8,437 bases of DNA from Kiritimatiellia bacterium (lineage in GTDB: Bacteria > Verrucomicrobiota > Kiritimatiellia > UBA8416 > SLMC01). The position numbers were made by a program, and so were the translations under genes. The notes under the pieces were generated by a model that had not been told where the DNA came from, searched no databases, and saw only the letters and a list, made by a program, of their open reading frames with translations. Shown piece after piece: positions 1 through 5,322 of the stretch (positions within the stretch are counted from its first letter, which is position 1; each line of letters starts with the position of its first letter). The stretch is taken from positions 1 through 8,437 of the forward strand of contig SLMC01000271.1 of the NCBI GenBank assembly GCA_007133745.1, read 5' to 3'.

Positions 1-346
1 CCTCGCGCTGCGGGCGAATTTCGTCAAAGGGGTCAGCCTTGACCACGGCAACCAGACGGCCGTCCATCTTCTCGAGCTTCAGTCCGCGCGGGCGCAGCAT
101 GCGCATGGCCACGCGCCCGGCTTCGACATTGTCCATGGCCAGCGTCACCGGGTCCAGCCCGGCCAGCGTCTTGTGCGCGAAGGCGAAATCCACGTCCGCC
201 CGCTTGCCCAGATCGGCCAGCGCATCCGCAAAGGGCATGCCCTGATAGTTCACCGTCACCTTTGCATGCAGCGGGGTTGCCGGTTGCGCCCATGCCGTCA
301 TGACCAATCCCAGGACGATCCCTGCCAAAGCCAGGCATTGTTTCAT
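1..346 (-). CDS. Secreted STN-domain protein, N-terminal part (truncated by window edge)
   Basis: Only the first 115 residues are in the window; the reading frame is open to base 1. Residues 1-20 form a clear signal peptide: Lys at position 2, a hydrophobic core, and an AWA cleavage site before Gln21. Residues about 28-103 resemble an STN (Secretin and TonB N-terminus short) domain, with the typical run of a short beta strand, 'PFADALADLGKRADVDFAF' and 'VEAGRVAMRMLRPRGLKLEKMDGRLVAV' split across the fold. STN domains sit in the periplasm at the start of secretins and of FecA-type TonB-dependent transducers. The ATG at 346 is preceded by a strong Shine-Dalgarno (GAGGAGG, 7 nt spacer). Its position downstream of a sigma/FecR pair favours an envelope sensor or transporter, but the missing C-terminal part decides between receptor, secretin and a stand-alone STN protein. 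The start and signal peptide are well supported; the full identity is not. Confidence 0.75.
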   Translation of the reverse strand, partial: MKQCLALAGIVLGLVMTAWAQPATPLHAKVTVNYQGMPFADALADLGKRADVDFAFAHKTLAGLDPVTLAMDNVEAGRVAMRMLRPRGLKLEKMDGRLVAVVKADPFDEIRPQRE

Positions 347-387
347 TGGGTTGCCTCCTCTTTCCGGTTAGTGTTTGAAGACATAAA

Positions 388-410
388 TTGCGACCACGCA
401 GTGGTCGCAA
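388..410 (-). other. Perfect 10-bp stem hairpin in leader of the STN gene
   Basis: TTGCGACCAC, then a 3-nt loop, then GTGGTCGCAA. It lies 42 nt upstream of the STN gene start and about 130 nt downstream of the FecR-like gene stop. On the minus strand it is followed by AATTTATG, which is only weakly U-rich. It could be an intercistronic terminator or attenuator, an mRNA-stabilising hairpin, or a dimeric operator. The stem is seen directly; the role is inferred. Confidence 0.5.
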
Positions 411-483
411 ACGGGAGGGTAAAAAGCGACCTCACCACGCACTCGTACACCTCTATCTCTTAGATTTTCTCTCTGTTGCCGTT

Positions 484-525
484 CCTTAGTTTCGACTAAG
501 GACTATGGACCAGGGACCAAGGACT
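484..525. repeat. Short hairpin plus degenerate GGACYAN heptamer tandem repeat
   Basis: A hairpin CCTTAGT-TTCG-ACTAAGG (484-501) runs into about 3.7 copies of a 7-nt unit: GGACTAT, GGACCAG, GGACCAA, GGACT (500-525). It ends 13 nt before the stop codon of the FecR-like gene. No T-run follows the hairpin on either strand, so it is not a standard terminator. The word CGACTAAG inside it (493-500) recurs in the spacer near 4.4-4.6 kb. Confidence 0.55.
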
Positions 526-537
526 CTCTTCAGGTTT

Positions 538-1506
538 TCACTTCGCCCGCAAGGCAATCCTGTGGCCGTCGGATTCGACACGGGCGCCCGTAATTAGCGC
601 CAAAACGTCAATAACCTCGCGCATGGGAATTTCCGGGATGGCGATGGACACTCTTTCCTGGCGCACGACCGGGTCCAGCGTCACGGCAAAACTGGAGTTG
701 GCTTCGATCCAATCGGCGACCTCGCCCAGGGGCCGTTCCTGGAACACCGTCTTTTCGCGCGCCCACAACAGGGCGATGTTCGGGTCCACATCGGACGGTT
801 CGGGCGGCCGGCCAGCCGCCGCGAGAGCGGACTGTCCGCTTTCGATGCGCAGCTCGCCCTGTTCCGAGCGCAGCGCCACCCGTCCGCGAAAGACATTCGC
901 CATGGTGCCGGTTCCGACGGTTTCGGCGCCGAACACCGTGCCCAACACTTCGATAGCGCCATGCTCGGAAACGACAATGAAACGGCCGTCGGCATCCGTC
1001 ACGCGCGCAAACAGACGCCCTTCCTTCAAGGCCAGCCGGACCCGCTCGCCGCGCGCGCGTTTGTCGAAAACCAGACGGCTGCCGACGTCCAGCTTGAGCT
1101 GGCTGCCGTCGCGCAAACGGCAGGAAACCACGCTGCCCGCGAACGCTTCGTCCCCGGCGCGAATGCGCTCGCCGGGCGCAAGCCGCAAGGTTTCACCGCT
1201 CCGCATCACGCGCAATTCGCCGGACAGCAAGATGTCGTGCGGCGCGTTCAGCCAGAGCGAAACCGCAACGCCGGCCGCCAGCACGAGGAGCGCTGCCGCC
1301 GCCATGGCCCAGCGCGCGGGAAACCGTTGCGCGCCGACCAGGCCGGCCGCTTGCGCGGATTCCGACTTCATCATGCTGCGCAAGGCGGTTTCCAGCCGGA
1401 CATCGCGCACATAGCGCCTGGCGAACGCGGGATCGTTCGCGATCATCCGACCCAGCTTCGCCTGTTCTTCGGCTGTTATCGGCTGCAAAGACACGTGCCG
1501 GGTCAT
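538..1506 (-). CDS. FecR-like membrane anti-sigma regulator
   Basis: A 322-residue protein, predicted to hold or activate the co-encoded ECF sigma factor and relay an envelope signal. Residues 1-60 are cytoplasmic, helical and polar (NDPAFARRYVRDVRLETALR), typical of the short anti-sigma segment in such proteins. Residues 66-86 are one hydrophobic segment (Ala/Leu/Val-rich), giving an N-in, C-periplasm topology. Residues about 90-230 match the FecR domain, including the hallmark 'VLGTVFGAETVGTG' followed by 'VFRGRVALRSEQGELRIESG'. Residues about 253-320 look like an STN/DUF4974-type fold (PLGEVADWIEAN ... PMREVIDVLALITGA), as in many FecR relatives. I chose the ATG at 1506 rather than the upstream in-frame codon because it overlaps the sigma stop as ATGA, with GAGG 5 nt upstream, which implies translational coupling. 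The exact signal is unknown. Confidence 0.88.
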   Translation of the reverse strand: MTRHVSLQPITAEEQAKLGRMIANDPAFARRYVRDVRLETALRSMMKSESAQAAGLVGAQRFPARWAMAAAALLVLAAGVAVSLWLNAPHDILLSGELRVMRSGETLRLAPGERIRAGDEAFAGSVVSCRLRDGSQLKLDVGSRLVFDKRARGERVRLALKEGRLFARVTDADGRFIVVSEHGAIEVLGTVFGAETVGTGTMANVFRGRVALRSEQGELRIESGQSALAAAGRPPEPSDVDPNIALLWAREKTVFQERPLGEVADWIEANSSFAVTLDPVVRQERVSIAIPEIPMREVIDVLALITGARVESDGHRIALRAK

Positions 1507-2039
1507 GCCTGCCTCTTTTCCAGCGCCAAGCGCCGTTCCACGCATTCGCCCACTTTTTCGCGCACCCTGTGCGACGTCACCTTCAGGCCGCGCACCGACC
1601 GGTTCAGGAATCGCGCCAGAGCCTTGTACGAGTTGTTTTCCCCGTACAAGCGATGCAGGATCAGCCGATTCACCGCGGACAGACGGGCAAGACAGTGTTC
1701 CAAGGCCGCTTTCACATCGGCCAAGGCGCCCCGTTCCTTCTCCTCCTCATCGAATGCGCGGTCGAGCGCGGCGATCACATCCGGATCCCAGACGGCTTCG
1801 CTCTTGAGCCGCCGCCAGTTTTGCACCTTGTTCCAGGCCATCTTGCGCGCCCAGGCCCGGAAATTGCCGTCCGGCCGCCAGTCGCCGAATTTTTCCCAGA
1901 GCAACAGGGACACATCTTGAAAAATGTCCTCGGCATCGGCATGCGAAAGCGTCAAGGAATAAAGGTAGGCCATGATATCGTCGCGCGCGCCCGTAAAAAG
2001 CTTGAGAAAAGCCTTTTCGCCATCCGAATCGCTCATCAT
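1503..2039 (-). CDS. ECF-type RNA polymerase sigma factor
   Basis: A 178-residue sigma-70 family protein with only regions 2 and 4. Region 2 spans about residues 13-77, with the core-binding signature DAEDIFQDVSLLLWEKF at 35-51 and the promoter-melting stretch FRAWARKMAWNKVQNWRR at 60-77. Region 4 spans about 108-172, with the helix-turn-helix SYKALARFLNRSVRGLKVTSHRVREKV at 137-163 (read as two parts). The long acidic linker and helix-turn-helix wording resemble the Rhodopirellula/Verrucomicrobium family of ECF-like sigma factors, from memory of that family. The start is the first ATG of an ATGATG pair, with GGGAG 5 nt upstream. The longer frame to 2150 uses a TTG and adds an arginine- and proline-rich stretch unlike sigma factors. 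The sigma gene overlaps the downstream FecR-like gene by 4 nt, so the two are co-transcribed. It probably also directs its own promoter. Confidence 0.9.
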   Translation of the reverse strand: MMSDSDGEKAFLKLFTGARDDIMAYLYSLTLSHADAEDIFQDVSLLLWEKFGDWRPDGNFRAWARKMAWNKVQNWRRLKSEAVWDPDVIAALDRAFDEEEKERGALADVKAALEHCLARLSAVNRLILHRLYGENNSYKALARFLNRSVRGLKVTSHRVREKVGECVERRLALEKRQA

Positions 2040-2094
2040 GCCGTCTCCCGGTCGAATATTAACTTCATGCGGGCTGTCCGCCCGAAGCCCAAGC

Positions 2095-2138
2095 GTGCGG
2101 GTACGCGGGTTTGGGAATATGCGCGATTTTACCCGCAC
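2095..2138. repeat. 9-bp inverted repeat upstream of the sigma gene
   Basis: GTGCGGGTA at 2095-2103 and TACCCGCAC at 2130-2138 are exact inverted copies separated by 26 nt. The pair lies in the spacer between mnmG and the sigma gene. It could be a looped RNA in the sigma leader or two half-sites of an operator. The match is seen directly; the role is inferred. Confidence 0.5.
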
Positions 2139-2154
2139 ACTCGAAAACAATCAC
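2126..2154 (-). promoter_or_regulatory. Possible promoter of the sigma/FecR operon
   Basis: On the minus strand, TAAAAT (5 of 6 to TATAAT, 2131-2126) lies 17 nt after GTGATT (2154-2149), a poor -35. It is 87 nt upstream of the sigma start. This fits a housekeeping promoter only weakly; an autoregulated ECF promoter would have a different, unknown consensus. A 9-bp inverted repeat (2095-2103 and 2130-2138) overlaps the -10 region. Confidence 0.25.
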
Positions 2155-2191
2155 GCCTTCTATACACTTATTGTGTTTCGGCACGGAATGG

Positions 2192-4072
2192 TTAACATGT
2201 TTTTTTAATCAATACCGAAAGCGCCGCGACATCGGCAGGGCTTACGCCGGGGATGCGGCCCGCTTGACCCAGCGTTCGCGGCCGCAGTCGCGCAAGCTTT
2301 TCACGAGCTTCAAAAGACAAGGCTCTAGCGCTTGCGTAATCAAACGTCTCCGGGATTTTTTTGCTGTCGAGCGCTTGCGCCCGTTGAATGCGCACAAGAT
2401 CGCGCTCGATATACCCCTTGTATTTGACATTCAGCTCGACTTGTTCTATAACATCTTCCTGTAGATTTACTTGTGCATTTGGCAATGTAGAGTAACTGAT
2501 TTCCGGCCGACTCAAAATATCCGCCAGCCGCTTGCCTTCATGCCGAACCGCATGCAATCGCGTAATCTCCTCGTCGATCTTCGCTTGGTATCTTTCCGTC
2601 TCCCTAATATATTCAGGATGCGCCAATCCAATATCGCGGGCGAACCCGAGCATGCGGTAGCGGGCATTGTCCTGACGCAGCAGCAGACGGTACTCGGCGC
2701 GCGAGGTAAACATGCGATACGGCTCGTCTGTTCCCTTCAACACCAAATCGTCGATGAGAACTCCGATATAGCCATCGCCTCGGCCCAAAATCACGGGTGA
2801 TGCGTTCATTATTTTCCGAGCCGCATTCACCCCCGCCATGAACCCCTGCACCGCCGCCTCCTCGTAACCGGTCGTTCCATTGATTTGACCCGCCAAATAG
2901 AGATTTTCCACTAACTTCGACTCCAGCGTGTGACTCAACTGCGTCGGATCGCAATAGTCGTACTCGATCGCATAGCCGTAGCGTAGAATCGCGGCTTTTT
3001 CAAAACCGGGCACCGAATGCACCATGTCGAGCTGCACCGCTTCGGGCATACTGTTCGATAGACCGTTCGGATATACCCAATCGGTATCCCGACCCTCCGG
3101 CTCGACAAAGACGTGATGGGACGTTCTGTCCGAGAACTTGACAATTTTATCCTCGATCGACGGACAATAGCGGACACCGGTTCCCGTGATGCCTCCGCCA
3201 TACAACGAACTGTTTTTCAGATTGGCCGCAATAATATTATGCGTTTCAGGCGTTGTTTGCGTCAAATAACACGGTATTTGATCGGTTCCTGGCGACCAAG
3301 GGCGCAGCGGAGAGGCGCAATGTTCCACGTGGAACATTGGGTCGTGTTCCACGTGGAACATCTCGCGTGCGCGGCGTGCCTGCCATGAGAAGAACGGAGC
3401 GGGTTCGATTCCGGGCTGGATGCTCATGGATTCGATATCAAGCGTGCGCTTGTCGAGTCGGGGCGGTGTTCCGGTTTTAAGTTTCGATGTTTTTAGCCCA
3501 AGATCGCGAAGACAGTCGCGCAAGCTAACAGACGCAGGTTCGTCAATGCGGCCTCCGGGCCAGCATTTCGAGCCGACATGAAGGGCGCCGTCGAGAAACG
3601 TGCCCGTCGTCAGCACCACGGCCTTGGCTTCCAGATTTCTTCCGTCCTTGAGCCGCAGGCCACTCGCTTTGCCGTTCCTGGCCGCAATAGACACGGCTTC
3701 GGCTTCGACCACGGTCAAATCCTTCTGATGCTGCACAAGGGCTCTCATGCGAGCGGTGTAGCGGACTTTATCGGATTGCACGCGGTTGGCGCGAACGGCG
3801 GGGCCTTTTTTGGTGTTGAGCACGCGGAACTGGATTCCCGTATAATCGGTATTGGCCGCCATCTCGCCGCCCAGGGCATCCAGCTCGAACACGAGGTGAG
3901 ATTTGGCAATGCCGCCGACGGCCGGATTGCAGGGCATGAGGGCTAATGTTGATCTGGAATGCGTAATCAGAGCCGTGCGCAGACCCATGCGAGCGCCAGC
4001 CAGAGCGGCCTCGCATCCGGCATGACCGCCACCAACCACGACAATATCATAGTTCAACGACGACGAGTGCAT
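2192..4072 (-). CDS. mnmG: tRNA uridine-5-carboxymethylaminomethyl(34) synthesis enzyme MnmG (GidA)
   Basis: A 626-residue FAD protein. With the GTPase MnmE it installs the (carboxy)aminomethyl group at C5 of wobble U34 in several tRNAs, using methylene-tetrahydrofolate. Visible motifs: FAD-binding VVGGGHAGCEAA at 12-23, MPCNPAVGG at 46-54 with the first conserved Cys (48), LKTGTPPRLD at 198-207, RYCPSIEDK at 301-309 with the second conserved Cys (303), GQINGTTGYEEAAVQG at 395-410, DDLVLKGTDEPYRMFTSRAEYR at 441-462, and C-terminal GQAGRIPGVSPAD. Between the two cysteines there are about 25 more residues than in E. coli; the surplus sits near 231-262 and contains MFHVEH twice (238-243, 246-251), encoded by two parS sites. 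I prefer the ATG at 4072; a TTG at 4084 is possible, and neither has a clear Shine-Dalgarno. The C-terminus is slightly shorter than in E. coli. A TACAAT -10-like hexamer lies at 4101-4096. Confidence 0.97.
   Translation of the reverse strand: MHSSSLNYDIVVVGGGHAGCEAALAGARMGLRTALITHSRSTLALMPCNPAVGGIAKSHLVFELDALGGEMAANTDYTGIQFRVLNTKKGPAVRANRVQSDKVRYTARMRALVQHQKDLTVVEAEAVSIAARNGKASGLRLKDGRNLEAKAVVLTTGTFLDGALHVGSKCWPGGRIDEPASVSLRDCLRDLGLKTSKLKTGTPPRLDKRTLDIESMSIQPGIEPAPFFSWQARRAREMFHVEHDPMFHVEHCASPLRPWSPGTDQIPCYLTQTTPETHNIIAANLKNSSLYGGGITGTGVRYCPSIEDKIVKFSDRTSHHVFVEPEGRDTDWVYPNGLSNSMPEAVQLDMVHSVPGFEKAAILRYGYAIEYDYCDPTQLSHTLESKLVENLYLAGQINGTTGYEEAAVQGFMAGVNAARKIMNASPVILGRGDGYIGVLIDDLVLKGTDEPYRMFTSRAEYRLLLRQDNARYRMLGFARDIGLAHPEYIRETERYQAKIDEEITRLHAVRHEGKRLADILSRPEISYSTLPNAQVNLQEDVIEQVELNVKYKGYIERDLVRIQRAQALDSKKIPETFDYASARALSFEAREKLARLRPRTLGQAGRIPGVSPADVAALSVLIKKTC
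3321..3336. other. parS site 1 (ParB-binding palindrome)
   Basis: TGTTCCACGTGGAACA, a perfect 16-bp palindrome identical to the known chromosomal parS variant (consensus TGTTNCACGTGNAACA). Symmetry extends three more bases each side (3318-3339, 22 bp in total). It lies inside mnmG and encodes the second MFHVEH peptide, residues 246-251. ParB dimers bind parS, load as CTP clamps and organise the origin region for segregation; parA and parB themselves are outside this window. Confidence 0.88.
3345..3360. other. parS site 2 (ParB-binding palindrome)
   Basis: A second perfect TGTTCCACGTGGAACA, exactly 24 bp from the first. The spacing is 8 codons, so it encodes the first MFHVEH copy of MnmG (residues 238-243) in the same frame. 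The symmetry stops at 16 bp because the flanking bases (3344 G, 3361 T) do not pair. A close pair of perfect sites would nucleate ParB strongly and is very unlikely to arise by chance. Confidence 0.88.
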
Positions 4073-4408
4073 ATGCAGAAACAACTGTTTGATATATTGT
4101 AGCTAATGATTGTTAGTTAGTATCTTGCGTAATATATTTGCCCATCTGGAAACACATGCATAGTCAGATGACGCCGCCAGAGCCGGTGACTTGGCATATA
4201 TAAACCGCTCAAAGCGGATTGTTTAGAGCTAACAATCAACATCGAAGTCAGCATCGGACCAAGCCTTTTGCGTCTTTTTCTCCCTCTGCTTTCCACAATA
4301 AAACGGGAGCAATCGAGGACGAGAACGAGAGCGACGCGAGGAGGTCGATTCGAAGCAATCCCTTCGTAATCCGTAGTCGTCAACCGAACGTTCCCTTGGT
4401 TATAAAAA

Positions 4409-4545
4409 CGACTAAGCGGTTGGACGAAGTGTATCCAACGAAGTGTTGGGACGAAGGCATGCGACGAAGTGTTGGAGGAAAGGCTCCTCGTCGTACACTT
4501 AGTCCCCACTTTTGATCGCCACCCTTCGTCGGTTACGCTTAGTCG
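4409..4545. repeat. 137-bp palindromic element with terminal inverted repeats
   Basis: The ends are imperfect inverted copies: left 4409-4429 and right 4524-4545 share CGACTAAGCG (10 of 10), then differ over 4-5 nt, then share GACGAAG (7 of 7). Inside are a 13-nt tandem repeat, a small CCAAC/GTTGG hairpin (4435-4449), GAGGA/TCCTC (4475-4489) and an outer AAGTGT/ACACTT pair (4467-4500). No target-site duplication is evident. It resembles a short non-coding palindromic repeat or MITE-like element. A structured RNA is the alternative. Mobility is inference. Confidence 0.5.
4424..4476 (+). repeat. 13-nt degenerate tandem repeat (ACGAAGTGTTGGG), about 4 copies
   Basis: ACGAAG starts at 4424, 4438, 4451 and 4464, giving periods of 14, 13 and 13. 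The second and fourth units share ACGAAGTGTTGG exactly; the third diverges after ACGAAG. It lies inside the palindromic element, next to its left terminal repeat. Confidence 0.6.
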
Positions 4546-4586
4546 AGATTCTTAATCGGCAAGCGCCTTTGGAACAGCGACTAAGC
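4537..4586. repeat. 9-bp inverted repeat GCTTAGTCG / CGACTAAGC
   Basis: GCTTAGTCG at 4537-4545, also the right end of the palindromic element, is mirrored by CGACTAAGC at 4578-4586, 32 nt further on. The third copy therefore lies in the same orientation as the left end at 4409. This could be an adjacent half-element or a remnant of a second insertion. Confidence 0.5.
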
Positions 4587-4731
4587 CTAAAAAAAGCGAG
4601 TTTTTCTGCTGCGAGCACGCCAACGCCTGCGGCACTTCAACTTTCTTCACCACCGGCGCAAGGCCGACGGGATCGAGAAAATGTTCCCATTCATCTTCAG
4701 CAAAACAGCCCCCGTCCACAATCGAGGTTTC
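4552..4731 (-). pseudogene. Possible decayed 3' end of a coding region
   Basis: On the minus strand a 59-codon frame, open from just after a TGA (4734-4732) to a TAA (4554-4552), carries protein-like text near its start (AEDEWEHFLDPVGLAPVVKK) with GC-rich third positions, unlike the surrounding AT-rich spacer. It lacks a plausible start codon with a ribosome site, and the last 20 residues are encoded by AT-rich and repeat sequence. I do not recognise the family. It may be a remnant of a gene truncated by the repeat element, or chance. Confidence 0.18.
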
Positions 4732-5322
4732 TCAATTGAGGCGCTAATGCTTGTACAATGTTTGCTTACCCTTGGATACTCATTTCGGAGCTGGTATTCA
4801 ATCACATTCTTCGCTGAGATGAATTCTTTTTCGTTTGGAACTCTACTATCCCGCATTTCGATATCCAAAAAGTAGGGAACAGCACAAAACAAACTCACAT
4901 ACCCACGCACTTCGGTTGACGGGCGAAACCCGCCTTAACCCGCATGCCTGAGGCGAGCGAAAGTTGCTTGGAAACCGATAGGGAATATGTCAACGTGTGC
5001 TTTTGTTGCGGACCGTGTTGGCAAGAGGAGAGAGAAAGAAACGGCCGGAGGAAATCGTCCGCCGTAATCGTCAACCGGTTGGAGGAAAGATCGGATCACG
5101 ATTACGGGCGACGATTACGATGCGATCTTGGCCATGGTCGTGATTCTTAAGCAAAATGGCTTGCCGCACGGCGGACTCAATTTCGACGCCAAGTTGCGCC
5201 GAAAAGTTAACCCTCTTGGGATGGAAGGAATATGTTTGACTTTCTTCCCCGATACGTTTAACACTGCTTTTCACACATATAACTTGTTGCATAAACGGGC
5301 AGAAGCAAAAGAGGGTACCGCC

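Larger units (their letters stand above)
4085..5322. other. 1.24-kb divergent spacer, no convincing gene
   Basis: This stretch separates the leftward mnmG from the rightward gdhA and is visibly more AT-rich than the flanking genes, at least up to about 4.9 kb. It contains a 10-bp inverted pair (TGATTGTTAG at 4107-4116, CTAACAATCA at 4229-4238), a CGAGNN hexamer run (4314-4337), a 137-bp palindromic element (4409-4545), a further CGACTAAGC copy (4578-4586), a possible decayed reading frame (4552-4731, minus) and an ACGATTACG repeat pair (5098-5119). The 12-mer GTTGGAGGAAAG occurs at 4471-4482 and 5078-5089. Open frames here lack codon bias, recognisable motifs and good ribosome sites. The promoters of both flanking genes must lie in it; TATAAC at 5278-5283 is a weak -10 candidate for gdhA. 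Confidence 0.7.

Noticed and set aside
2040..2150. N-terminal extension of the sigma factor
   Set aside because: Begins with TTG, covers the probable promoter and inverted repeat, and the added residues do not fit region 2.
4205..4217. CCGCT-CAA-AGCGG hairpin followed by TTTATATA on the minus strand, as a terminator
   Set aside because: The stem is only 5 bp and there is no gene upstream of it on that strand.
4117..4509. 130-codon minus-strand frame in the spacer
   Set aside because: It runs through the palindromic element and the hexamer run, has no recognisable motif or ribosome site, and is overlapped by an equally open plus-strand frame.
4647..4910. 87-codon minus-strand frame starting with GTG
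   Set aside because: Non-ATG start without a Shine-Dalgarno, no family resemblance, and it competes with the frame at 4552-4731 in the same DNA.
4944..5150. 68-codon plus-strand frame with a CFCCGPCW stretch
   Set aside because: The cysteine cluster is isolated, the rest is Arg/Glu-rich repeat-derived text, and no ribosome site is present.
5128..5322. N-terminal extension of glutamate dehydrogenase
   Set aside because: The extra residues are unlike the family; the ATG at 5323 has a good ribosome site and gives the normal length.
4085..5322. oriC defined by DnaA boxes
   Set aside because: No cluster of TTATNCACA-like sites; the best matches have two mismatches. Origin proximity is kept only as a hypothesis from parS and gene orientation.
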